DNA of 11,346 nucleotides from Haplosporangium gracile (GCA_015499985.1 JAAAUF010000927.1:1-11346), one strand, 5' to 3'. Shown: positions 1-9,000, counted from the stretch's first letter. The notes: a model not told the origin generated them from the sequence alone. Made by a program: numbers and translations.

Positions 1-206
1 GTTTAGATGTAATCTTTATGCTTTTTGGGCATTTATTTTTATATTCTTTTGAACGATGAGTACTGCCCGGTGAAAGGGAGTATTAGATTACTGCACGCAC
101 AACCACGACGCAATAAATTTCTTAAAACAAGGCAAGGATGCCTTTTTTTCTTTGAAGTCCTGATTTGGCTTTGCAGAAGATACGTCGTACGAGTGAGAGA
201 CAGTTT

Positions 207-230
207 GGCATGTGGGCATGTGGGCATGTG
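207..230. repeat. Short tandem repeat, GGCATGTG x3
   Basis: Three perfect, uninterrupted 8-bp units lie at 207-214, 215-222 and 223-230. A TTTGC-type repeat of about four units follows at roughly 253-274. Confidence 0.9.
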
Positions 231-346
231 TTGTCTGTCTTCCTGTCATCATTTTGCTTTGCTTTGCTTTGCTTTATCTTTACTGTGTTTGCGTCCCATT
301 CTTGGAAGCCTTGGAAGTCAAATACCACAATGCCACTATTTCACAT

Positions 347-369
347 ACACACACACACACACACACACA
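347..369. repeat. AC dinucleotide microsatellite
   Basis: An uninterrupted run of eleven AC units plus a final A. It is an ordinary dinucleotide microsatellite with no gene around it. Confidence 0.95.
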
Positions 370-1486
370 TGCATTGCCCCAATCAAGCCTTTTTTTGTGA
401 TTTTTCTTTGTGTTTTTCGGGGAAAAAGAAAAAAAAATTCTGATCTGTATTAATGGTTTGTTTGCTTGATTTGTACTAGTATAGAGTGAGTATTAAGCGA
501 ATGAATGTAATTAAGTGGACAACAGCAACGAACAACGCACAAAAAGAAGGAAAGAAGAGAGGAAGCTGAATATGATGGATATGTACAAGAGTCGGCCTGG
601 AGAAAGGTCGACAAAGAAAAGAAAAATGTGGAGGATGTACAAGAAGTGGAGATATATGTGTGTATGATACAAGAGGAAACTCTCTTGAATGAGAAAAAGA
701 AAAAGAAAATCAGGAAACAATTGGGATTTCTCGCCTCATCCATTCTCCAAGAACCAGCCTAGAGATATTTGTGTGGATGAGGGAGGGCGAAAAAAAAAGG
801 CCAAAAGGAGGAATGCGATGCTTTCTTTCTAAACCTATTTCCGTCACAATTGTTTCCATTCCGTTCGTCATACCTTACCGCGCCGCACAGGGCACGGCCA
901 CAGGTAAGAAGGCAGGGTAGAAAGGCTGGGCAGGGTAAGAGCACCTTTCCCAAAGGAAGAAAAAAAGAGATGGAAAAAAGAGACTAACTGAAGCAAGAGA
1001 GGGGCGTTGAAGTCCATCGAATGGGTCGAAAGAATGAACGAGAGCAAGAGGAAAGACGAGCCTTCTTTTTGTGTTCCCGTCGGACGAAGAAGTAAGGAAA
1101 GGGAGGAGAAAATGAGAGCGAACAAATAGATTCCTGGTCCTCTTTTCCTCTTTTCCTTCGACCCAAGGGTGGCTGTCGAAACAATAGGGAGGTGAGAAAT
1201 ATTTGAGAAAAAAAGAGGGAGGGAATAGAAGGAAAGTGTAGAAGAGAAGGGGTCAAGCGCAACAACAAAACCTCCGCTGGAAGAAGAAGAGTCGACGAGC
1301 GAAAGAGAGACCGTGCTGGTCTGGACTGAGTGGACTGGACTGGGCCGGATTCGGACTGATGGCCCGCATTCCCCTTCACTCTCCCCCCGCCCCTTTTCCT
1401 TTTTCCCACCACCTCCTCCTCGGATGTTTTTTTTTGTTACGTATGTCCACCGTGAGACGACAACAAAGGGGGAATCCCTTTTTGTT

Positions 1487-2779
1487 TTAGACCGCCTGAC
1501 TGAGCATGCTCAGCACCAAGGCAGCCTCCTCGACCTTGCGGCGGAGACGGTACTTGCGAGCCCAGAGACGCTTGCTCTTGCGTGTGCGCTCCTTGCGATC
1601 CTTGTCGTCCTTGACACGACCATCAGGCAACGAGTCCCACTTGCATTTGCGAGGGTGTATCGTTGGGGACATGTTGTGCACGTTCTTGAGGTGGCGGCGC
1701 AAGTTGCAGTTTTGGTTCTTGCTAGGCTTGAAGGCGCGGCTGCAGACAGGGCAGAGCAATAACTGGGTCGTGGTGGGGACAGGAGTCATCGACGACGAAG
1801 ACGAAGAAGTTGAGGCCAAAGAGGTCATCGAGGCTGATGCCTCGGACATGGAACCAAAGCGATCCTCAGCAGGCGAGGGGGAAGACTCCATCGAGAACTC
1901 GGAGCCATCGGGCGAGAGCGAGCGGGAGCCAGACATCGAGGTAGTGTACTCGTATGCGTCTTCTTCTTCATCATCATCATCCTCATCCTCGGTGGGGAAG
2001 GGGCTGCGGCGAGGAAATTCTCTTTCTTCCTCCTTGGGAATGGCCATTAAGGGATGGATCGATTGGTAAGCGTATGCGGCCGAGGGGGAAGTCGAGCCAG
2101 TTGACATGGGTGGGCGCGATTGGAAGTAGTCGTTGACATAACCAAAAGGAGAGCGCTGTTGTTGTTGAACTTGCTCGGCGGATTGATGAGGATGATATTC
2201 AATGTGATCGCGAGGAGAAGGATGGGACGAGTACATATCTCTGGGGGAGGAAGGGCTGGGGAGAGGACGAGAGGAGAGAGAAGGAGAAGAGGTAGAGGTA
2301 GAGAATTGAGGAGGAGGGAGGGTGCGTCCCTGATAGATGGATGGAGAAAAAGGCTTGAGTTCTTGTTGCTTGTTTGGTGAAGAATAGGGATGGTGGCGAG
2401 TTGAATGAGAATAAGATGGAGAAGGATAAAAGAGAGACGAAGAAGAAGAAGAAAAAGGAGCAAAGTGCTTCAATTGAAGAGAAGGGAGTGTGGGCTTGTA
2501 AGACGACTCTTGAGAGAACGAAAGGGATCGGCTCATTCCATCGCATGGAGTGGCTGGACCAGGTGACACAGACTGAGAGCAGTCAGAGGAGGACGTGCTG
2601 TAGGCAGATAGGAGCGACGAGGCTGACGAGGTCGAGTACGATCGGCTTTGGAACGTCATGGGAGGCGAAGGAGAAACAGGGGAGGCAGAGCGATACGGAC
2701 GCGACAATGAACTGGGTAATGTGGAAGAGGTGTAGAGAACGAAGCTGGTGTGGATAGGTGGAAGGTCAATAGACGACAT
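1487..2779 (-). CDS. C2H2 zinc-finger putative transcription factor, Ser/Pro-rich
   Basis: Single-exon frame of 430 codons, ATG at 2779-2777 and TAA at 1489-1487. Residues 1-240 are Ser/Pro/Tyr-rich with a Gln run near 205-208. An acidic patch follows at 264-274, then a Ser run at 324-330. The only folded-looking part is C-terminal: a finger with Cys343, Cys346, His363 and His368 (CX2CX16HX4H), Phe350 and Leu360 at the core positions, followed by a basic tail at 376-415 containing KCKWDSLPDGR and an Arg/Lys-rich stretch that could serve as a nuclear localisation signal or DNA contact. Seen: the motif and composition. Known: single C2H2 fingers with low-complexity N-termini are common in fungal regulators. 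Inferred: nuclear DNA binding; the target is unknown. The start is favoured because the frame opens with a natural-looking N-terminus (MSSIDLPPIH). The next Met is residue 41, and the CT-rich strand bias makes the N-terminal half harder to prove. An upstream non-coding exon cannot be excluded. Confidence 0.85.
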   Translation of the reverse strand: MSSIDLPPIHTSFVLYTSSTLPSSLSRPYRSASPVSPSPPMTFQSRSYSTSSASSLLSAYSTSSSDCSQSVSPGPATPCDGMSRSLSFSQESSYKPTLPSLQLKHFAPFSSSSSSLFYPSPSYSHSTRHHPYSSPNKQQELKPFSPSIYQGRTLPPPQFSTSTSSPSLSSRPLPSPSSPRDMYSSHPSPRDHIEYHPHQSAEQVQQQQRSPFGYVNDYFQSRPPMSTGSTSPSAAYAYQSIHPLMAIPKEEEREFPRRSPFPTEDEDDDDEEEDAYEYTTSMSGSRSLSPDGSEFSMESSPSPAEDRFGSMSEASASMTSLASTSSSSSSMTPVPTTTQLLLCPVCSRAFKPSKNQNCNLRRHLKNVHNMSPTIHPRKCKWDSLPDGRVKDDKDRKERTRKSKRLWARKYRLRRKVEEAALVLSMLSQAV

Positions 2780-4430
2780 TGGCGCGAGTTGTCTATTTAT
2801 GCCAGGGAGAGGAAAGAGAGAAGAGAGGAGAAAGAAAGGAAGAACAGGCTAGAGATGGAGCAATGGAAATTTGGAAGAGGAGAAGGAAATTGAGAGAGAG
2901 AAGGAGAAAGCGCAAAAGGAACGAAGTGGAAAGGGACGGGAGGTGGAAGAAGAGATAATTGATTGTTCTACTGCCACTACACTTGATATACAATGCTGAT
3001 AATGCGGATGGTTGAATGGAGCAGAGTGAGGCAGGGGACTGAGTAGAAAAAAAGGGACGCGACAAGGCGAGGAAAAAAAGATGCAGGATGTTGGGGAAGG
3101 CTGATTTGGTGAGTATTTTATGCTGCTTGATCTTGTTGCTGGGATGGCAGGAATAGGGCAATAGACGGGCGAGTTTGGCGGCAGTTTGTATTTGTGTGTG
3201 TAGTTGATGAGAGAAGGAGGAAGAGGAAGAGGAAGAGGTGGATGATGGTCTCTGTTCATCATCAATTGCACAACAGTTAGACAAGAGAGAACGAAAGAAG
3301 AGAGGTATGTTTGTCAGTCAGCCATCATAGTAATTATAATAAATCACGGAACATATCCCAATCGTGGATAATTAACAACCACCCGCGATGCATTTGAAAG
3401 ACCATAATCATTTACCAAAAAAAGTTTGTCTGGAAGGAGAATAAGAAAAAAATAGATGATAGAAAGTGGTCGTGAGGTGAAGAGACAAGAGGATGGAGAG
3501 TATTTTATATATCTAAGAACTAGGAAGAAAAGAGGGGTGAAGAGAGGGTGTATGTGCTGTGGGGTATGAAGATGTGGAGTGTTTGAGATGTAATGTGGGA
3601 GAGGGTAGAAGGGGCTGAAAGATAGGGTAAGCGAAGCGAGTTGAGAGAGAGAGAGACTGACCAGCCGGTGGTGGGGAATGTGAAGGATGATGAATGAGGA
3701 CACAAAGAAGAGAAGACGAAGAAAAATAGAAAGAAGAAAAAAAAGACGAGATTTTGGTCTATTTATCTTTGTTTTTTTTCTGGGACCATGGATGAGGCGA
3801 AGGCTAAGGGAAACCAGAAACAAGGGATGAGATGGGCGCACATACTTACTCACTTAAATTTCGTACAATGTGAGCTGGGAAGGTAGAGTGAGAATGAGAT
3901 TACAGAGCCAAGTGGGAGAAGAAGAGGAAGAGTGAATACGTGAATGCGTGATTGACAAGGGAGTTGACAAAGGACAAGGAAAGAGACGTACACAACAAAC
4001 AATCAAACAACGCGAAGGCAATTGAACGGGAGAGATTGAATACAAGAGGGGGCAGAGTGAGAGACACGGAGGAAAAAAGAGACTTGCAGTCATATAAATC
4101 AATAAGGAGAAAGGACAACTGAATGCAAACGAGTAATTGAATTGAGAGACAGAGAAGAGAAGGTTAATGCGAGAGCATGAGGAAGACAGGAGCACGACGT
4201 AGGAAGAAGCAGCGGAAGGGAAGAAGGACACAAGGAAGGAAGAGAAAGAAGAGAAAAGGGAGGATGTTGAATCGATTTGCTTTTTTTGTAAGAAAAAACA
4301 ACACACTGCTGAAAGTGGATGAGAGCAAATAGGAGAAAAAAAAATAAGATTGGAAGAAGGGCGAGGGGCAATGGCACACAAAGAAAAAAAAAACACTTAA
4401 AGGGGGAGAGAGGACAATTTAAACAAGCCC
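2780..4430. other. Purine-rich upstream region of the zinc-finger gene
   Basis: About 1.65 kb in which the plus strand is overwhelmingly A and G. For example, 4201-4260 contains only four pyrimidines and 2881-2940 only seven. On the coding strand of the zinc-finger gene this is a CT-rich leader or promoter. Several long minus-strand frames cross it, but their products are Ser/Phe/Leu-rich and follow directly from the base bias, so they are not called as genes. A short hexamer-like purine repeat (GAGGAA type) lies near 3215-3238. No RNA gene was recognised. Confidence 0.6.
2791..2800 (-). promoter_or_regulatory. TATA-like element just upstream of the zinc-finger ATG
   Basis: On the minus strand the sequence ATAAATAGAC ends 11 bp before the ATG at 2779. 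The match to a TATA box is good, but the spacing is awkward: a start site 30 bp or more downstream would fall inside the coding region and would favour Met41 as the initiator. It may equally be a chance AT-rich stretch within a CT-rich leader. Confidence 0.25.
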
Positions 4431-5640
4431 AAAACGCAGCACTTTTTTAGTGTTCCTTGAGTAAATAAAATAAAATCAATTCAAAAAAAAGTCAAGGGGA
4501 CAAAGGCGAGTGTTTGAGCCAAGGATATGATGAATGAGCGGACAGGTAGGTAGAGTCATTTCAAAGAGCTATAGGAAGAAAAAAAGAAAGAAAAGGGGGT
4601 TCAACAACTCGACGAAAGCGAACCTTTTTTTGTTGTTGTTTCTTTTCTTTCATTCAATTGAATGTACACGAACAACAACAGCCAGACAAGAAGGAAAGAA
4701 GAAAAAGCAAATGAACCAGCGAGGAAAAAAAAAAAGACCTCCGAAAGGTGAATAAGGCAAAGAGACAATAGAACTACAAAGAGGAAGGGGTATGAAGAGG
4801 AGAGGGTAGGGTAGGGTAGGCTAGAAGGAACACCATGGCGATTTTCATTCATCGCCATCCCTCCCTTTCTCCCTCTCTTCTTCCTTCTAGCTGGCTCCCT
4901 TTTCCTTGCCCACGAACCAGCCAACCAGCGTGCTTTAACTGATCAAATGTTGTCAGTAGCCTACTCTTTCTTTCTTGTCGCCGAAGAGACGCGTTTCTTT
5001 TTACTTATTTTTCTTCCGAACAAAGATGCTCTCTAATCTTAATTTTTGTGGCAGCTCTTTGTATTTTCTCGGTCTTCTTCCTAAAACGTTTTTTATAACA
5101 CGAGCGTGCATTCTCTACTTTTGCTTTATTTGCTTTTTATCTTCAAAAGACTACTCGACTCTTGTTATTCTCTACTCTCTACCTCCGTGTTTTTTTCCTT
5201 CGAAAATGTGCCCTTCGACTTTTTGCACCATTGTTCTACATCAATGAATAAGGAAGAAAGAAGAAGAATTTAAAAAAGCTCGTCTAAATAGAATTAGATT
5301 GCTCATCTCTCGAGCACGTAGAGAGCACCAACCAAGGCAAGGCAAAGCCGTTCAGGTATTCGTTACAAATGCTGCTGTGTCAACCATGGTTTTTTTAAAG
5401 ATAGACATTCTAGTAACAGAACATATCCACATTCATCCCAAAAACCACGAGCGTAGAGAGCATGTCTACTGTTACCTTTTTGTACCGTACCGCTTTGTGG
5501 AAAAGAACCCTAAAAATTGGGACCATTGTACTTAGAACAAAGGTTTCCCTTTTGTTCCACAAATGTTCCTCTCTACAGGGATGTAATTTTTTTTCTACTT
5601 GGTTATGATAACGAGTGGATTTGGGGCACTTTGATACCAT
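4431..5640. other. Intergenic region with mixed strand bias
   Basis: No gene is supported. The block begins with A/T-rich DNA, contains three GGGTA units (about 4805-4819) next to a nested inverted repeat, then switches near 4940 to a pyrimidine-rich plus strand (about 4960-5240). The open frames at 4975-5247 (plus), 5299-5535 (plus) and 5410-5640 (minus) have no recognisable motif. A 17-nt word at 5311-5327 recurs at 5448-5462 with a two-base deletion. Confidence 0.5.
4821..4890. repeat. Nested inverted repeat
   Basis: Outer arms CTAGAAGGAA (4821-4830) and TTCCTTCTAG (4881-4890) are perfect 10-bp complements. Inside them ATGGCGAT (4835-4842) and ATCGCCAT (4851-4858) form a perfect 8-bp hairpin with an 8-nt loop. 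The stretch between the inner and outer right arms is pyrimidine-rich and unpaired. It could be a small structured RNA, a protein-binding site or the remnant of a mobile element; nothing decides between these. Confidence 0.7.
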
Positions 5641-5693
5641 TTTCTAACCCTTCAAATTCAGAGTTGCTGAAAGGGGAGTAACATGAATACGAA

Positions 5694-5710
5694 GACGACG
5701 ACGACGACGA
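5694..5710. repeat. GAC trinucleotide repeat
   Basis: Between five and six GAC units in a row, in non-coding purine-rich DNA. Confidence 0.9.
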
Positions 5711-6868
5711 TGAGGAGGATGAGACTTAAAATCGGAGAGAGGAAAGAAAGGAGAGGAGAGGAGGGAAAAAAGTCGCGACACGGCCATAATGACTATCAGT
5801 ACATGTAATACCTACGAGGAAGAAAAAGCGTGTCGGTCGTTAGTGCACGCTATCTACCAGCCATCCATCATGTTTTTTGAATTGAGGGGAGGGAGAAAGA
5901 GACGGTGATATCAAAGAAGGAAAGTAAGGCAGGAGAGGGTACAAGAAGAGGACTTTCGGCAGTTACTGGATTTAGGCCGAGCGGAGCAAAGCAAAAGGCA
6001 AAGCATGCAAAGGGGAAAGAAAGTTGAAATGGGGATGTGGGGCTGAGGGAGGAAACATGGATGGCCTGGTTGAGGGAAGGAATGAGTTATGGGAAGCAGA
6101 ATTGAGGAGGGCAAAAGAGAGGACGAGAGAAGAGGGTAAACGAGGGGGGACGGTCAATGCCCTTGTGCGTCTGGGCGGGAGGTATTCGTTTTTGATTTGC
6201 TAGAAATAGAAAGCAGGGTAAAACGAGCAGAGAAAGAAAAAAAAACATGGAGAGAACGGGAATAGAACCAGGGATAAGAGGGGGGAAGGGGAAGAAGAAA
6301 GGGACGAGGGAGAAGGATGATGAGAATGAGGCGAGACGAACAAACGTCTGACGGATAATTTTTTTTATTTCTACTTCTCTTGATCCGCTCTTTTAGAGCA
6401 CAGGATCAGACTGGACTCTTGCTTACCCTGCTTTCGTTATCTTTCTCTTTTACTTTTGTTTTCTCCCATCGATCCCATCCAATTATTTAGGAAAAAGAGA
6501 ACAAAGAAACCAACGCGAAAGAGTAGGACAAAGCGTAGAAACAAATAAACAAACGAGAGAAAAAAGTGGTTCCATGATCCCCCTTTATTTTTTTGTTTCT
6601 TTCCCTGATTTTCGTCCTACCGCATCCCACTTGTTTTTCTTTGCCAGAAGAAAAAAGTCTTGCCTCTTCAGCATTGACCAACAACAATAACAAAAAAAAA
6701 CCATCATCCCTGCAACATGTCGTACAGCCTCAACTCTCCCCCAAAGGCTCAATGTTTGTGTTTCAATGTGTGTGCATGTTGCTATGTAGCTTTTTCTGGC
6801 CCGAGGCACCTACGGTAAACATGTAACCTGCTTGTACCCCCCGCAGGATAAGGCATATTCTTGCATGT

Positions 6869-6909
6869 TGCATCCATTTTTGCATCCATTTTTTTTTTTT
6901 TTTTTTTTT
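6869..6909. repeat. Duplicated 12-mer followed by a T21 run
   Basis: TGCATCCATTTT occurs twice in direct succession (6869-6880 and 6881-6892). The second copy merges into 21 consecutive T (6889-6909). On the minus strand this is an A21 tract. It may mark an A-tailed retro-inserted sequence, but no target-site duplication was identified. Confidence 0.8.
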
Positions 6910-7140
6910 ACCTCAAACACTTACTTCTAAATACATCTTTGTACCTTGAAGTAAGAAAACAGAAAAAAAATTCAAAGCGCGCAGCTCCTCCTGCTCTCTT
7001 TTTTTGTATCATTCTTCAAAAAGACAGGTGCACTGGCCAAAGCGAGTGGGGAGTCGGACTGAGGGGAGGGGGGTCGACCTGGGTCTCTAACTCATTCATT
7101 CCCTCCCCCTTCAAACCCCTGAAAAATGGTAAACGCCCAG

Positions 7141-7978
7141 CCAGGGGAGAGGAATAGGAAGAAAAAAAAAGATAATTCGTGCCGATGAGCATAGAGGGAG
7201 AGAGCGTGGCGGAGAGATTGAGCTCACTCTTTGGCTCTAATGTATTAGTTTGAACCAGGCTCGGAGTTGGCACAGAGCGGTTCTGTGACGATAGTACTGA
7301 GTTGGGAAAATAAAGGAACGCGTGTGTGAAAGACACAGTTGATTGACTGACCACTGGAACAGCATGCATGAGTGCACGGCGGAACGTGGAGTTGAAAGCG
7401 TGAGCGTGAGCGTAGCAAAAAAAACACGCGTTGCATTTCACCTTTTTCGCCCTCTGCTGACAATAGGAAAAATTGATCGATCTTCGTCCAAAGGGAGAGC
7501 GCGGGTGAGAAGAAAAATAAAAAAAAACTATCTTAAAAGTTTCGTGGCGTTCTAAACAGTGCCCAGTTCATTGTGTTGTCCATTAAAGAAGAGGGAGTAT
7601 GACAGAGAAAGTGAGGGAAGCAATTAGTGGGAGGAGGGAAAGAGAGAGGGAGGGGGGATGACGGAAAGAGGCCCCTTCTTTGGGAGGATGGGAAGAGACG
7701 GACGGATAGGCCAATTCATTTTTCAGGGGCAGGGGAGGGACGGAGGGAAGATGATAAACAGCAACAACAAAAAGCAAACAACAATAAGAAAATAAGGGGT
7801 GCCGTGGGGGAAGAATAGAGAAGAGGGAATAGGGAGCGAAAAAGAGAAAGGAGCTAATCTCAGACTGGGTGCCCAAGAGGAAAGAAAAATGAACGAAAAA
7901 AGGGGTGATGGAGCATCGACCTTTCGTGTCTTGGAACGTAAGTCTTGTGTCCCTTTGTTGATTTGTGTTTGTTAATCT
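7141..7978. other. Intergenic purine-rich region
   Basis: The plus strand is rich in A and G, especially 7590-7900. A minus-strand frame of 141 codons (7016-7441, GTG as first codon) overlaps its left part. It is not low-complexity, but it has no motif I recognise and its codon pattern is not persuasive, so no gene is called. Confidence 0.45.
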
Positions 7979-8064
7979 CTGTCATAATGGTTGATGTCGT
8001 TAATGGTGTCCACCGCCTCAATGCAAAAAGCATTGACCACCATTAACGACAACAGCCATTACAG
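7979..8064. repeat. Long imperfect hairpin (inverted repeat)
   Basis: The core arms GTCGTTAATGGTG (7996-8008) and CACCATTAACGAC (8038-8050) are perfect 13-bp complements. Pairing continues outward to 7985/8061 with one A-A mismatch and one G-T pair, so 24-nt arms contain 22 Watson-Crick pairs. CTGT (7979-7982) then pairs with ACAG (8061-8064) across a 3-nt bulge, using 8061 in place of its pairing with 7985. The loop holds a second stem, CAATGC (8019-8024) with GCATTG (8030-8035) around an A5 loop. Weak extra complementarity reaches GTCCCTT (7949-7955) and AAGGGAC (8110-8116). Candidate identities are a small RNA precursor, a MITE-like element or an extruding palindrome; strand and function are unknown. 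Confidence 0.8.
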
Positions 8065-8254
8065 GAACTACAACAACATCATTAAGAGACAGGAGGCGTA
8101 CAGACAGACAAGGGACTGTGCATTTGGCTGTTGCATCATTCTCGATTTTTCCATTTGCAGCTAATTACATTCTTCTGAGAGCTCTTCATCTCGCAATTAC
8201 ACACTCGCCTTTGCCACTAGGTGATGAACAGTTTAACACGAACAGCCAACAATA

Positions 8255-8272
8255 AGAACATATATCTGTTCT
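8255..8272. repeat. Near-perfect 18-bp palindrome
   Basis: AGAACATATATCTGTTCT pairs with its own reverse complement at eight of nine positions. This symmetry is typical of a dimeric protein-binding site, but no adjacent gene is established, so the role is unknown. Confidence 0.6.
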
Positions 8273-8295
8273 AGTCAACTAAAAAAAAAACAAGT

Positions 8296-8400
8296 ATGGC
8301 ATCGATAATGAGGGGATTACGCCGAACTCACGGTTTCATGAAAAGAGCGAGGAGACTTGCTGTATATGAACAAAGAGCTTTAAAATGCCCAAGACAGTAG
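8296..8400 (+). CDS. Possible small ORF, 34 codons
   Basis: ATG at 8296 stands directly after an A-rich leader (A-run at 8281-8290, then CAAGT) with G at +4, a favourable eukaryotic start context. The frame runs 34 codons to TAG at 8398-8400. The product is strongly basic, with Arg/Lys clusters such as GLRRTHGFMKRARRLA and no acidic residue except one Glu, and shows no family I recognise. There is no visible membrane segment or signal peptide. It could be a real small peptide, a first coding exon or a chance frame; at this length chance is the default explanation. Confidence 0.15.
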   Translation: MASIMRGLRRTHGFMKRARRLAVYEQRALKCPRQ

Positions 8401-8741
8401 TGCGAGATTGGGAGCAAGAAAGATAGAAAAATGAATTAGTCCGTAGACTTACACTCCGGTAATAGAAAATTTCGACAGCTGAGTGAACGAGGGATCGACT
8501 CTCCTTCATTTTCTTTTCTAAAGCGTGGACAAGTAGCTCTTACTCATTTTTTTTGTCTCATCCCCCTCATTTCTTAATGCGAGTAACTTCAACTACATAC
8601 TCTCACAAAAAGAAAACAAAAGGGCTTGGGAGAATGTGCCATCTCAACAAATACAAGAACTACAAAGCTCACCTCCCGAAAGTGTTTCACGATTAGAAAA
8701 TGGGGGATGGCCTTGCTCACCTACACCCGTACTTCTGCGTT

Positions 8742-8778
8742 GGGGGGGGGGGGGGGGGGTTTTTTTTCTTTTTTTTTT
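8742..8778. repeat. G18 run joined to T-rich run
   Basis: Eighteen consecutive G (8742-8759) are followed by T8, one C and T10 (8760-8778). The G run could form a quadruplex. The length of both runs should be treated as approximate, because homopolymers this long are error-prone in sequencing. Confidence 0.9.
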
Positions 8779-9000
8779 CATGGGACCTCTTCTGTTGTTT
8801 ACCCCTGACAAACAAACGCATCATCAGCAAATACAAACTCATTCAAGGGGTGGAAGAGAAGTAGTCATTGCATGTTCAATTGGGATGACAGGGAGAGAGA
8901 CGAAGTAGACAAAGGAGGACAGCCGGTGGGCAATTAGACGATTGTCAAATTGAGAGTCTATGTGCATATCGTTTAGTATGGTCCTAGCGCCCCAAACACC

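Larger units (their letters stand above)
1..1486. other. Intergenic region downstream of the zinc-finger gene
   Basis: No convincing gene is visible here. The open frames are short, run through homopolymers and microsatellites, and encode Phe/Ser/Leu-rich or Lys/Glu-rich low-complexity peptides. The left part (1-480) is mixed sequence with several tandem repeats; the part from about 480 to 1310 is purine-rich on the plus strand. The segment just beyond the stop codon at 1487 should contain the 3' UTR of the minus-strand zinc-finger gene, but I see no clear AATAAA on that strand close to the stop. A short GGACTG-rich stretch (1323-1358, four copies) has no evident role. Confidence 0.6.
5641..7140. 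other. Intergenic region, purine block then pyrimidine block
   Basis: No gene was recognised. About 5690-6350 is purine-rich on the plus strand, for instance 6241-6300 with seven pyrimidines. Around 6360-6480 and again 6580-6660 the bias reverses. The open frames through it are Lys/Ser/Phe-rich and lack motifs. It also holds a GAC repeat, a duplicated 12-mer and a T21 run, listed separately. Confidence 0.5.
8065..9000. other. Intergenic region, mixed composition
   Basis: Less strand-biased than the flanking blocks. It holds a palindrome, a possible 34-codon small ORF and a G18/T homopolymer junction, each listed separately. Two overlapping frames at 8626-8908 (60 and 90 codons) read through the G run as poly-Gly and on into Phe-rich sequence; they have no recognisable domain and are not called as genes. 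Confidence 0.45.

Noticed and set aside
25..453. Plus-strand frame of 142 codons
   Set aside because: It runs through the GGCATGTG, TTTGC and AC repeats, giving Cys/Leu- and Thr-His-repeat peptide without any motif.
1313..2069. Plus-strand frames of 149 and 187 codons (1313-1762, 1506-2069)
   Set aside because: Antisense shadows of the zinc-finger gene; the minus strand carries the recognisable finger.
2793..4396. Several minus-strand frames of 140-180 codons (2793-3284, 2849-3271, 3344-3853, 3854-4396)
   Set aside because: They are Ser/Phe/Leu/Pro-rich peptides produced by a CT-rich strand that rarely forms stop codons; no motifs, and overlapping frames look alike.
7016..7441. Minus-strand frame of 141 codons
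   Set aside because: Not low-complexity, but it needs a GTG start, has no recognisable motif and crosses purine runs and repeats; kept only as a remark.
8626..8908. Plus-strand frames of 60 and 90 codons with a Gln/Ser/Pro-rich start
   Set aside because: They translate the G18 and T runs as poly-Gly and Phe and depend on an error-prone homopolymer length; no domain seen.
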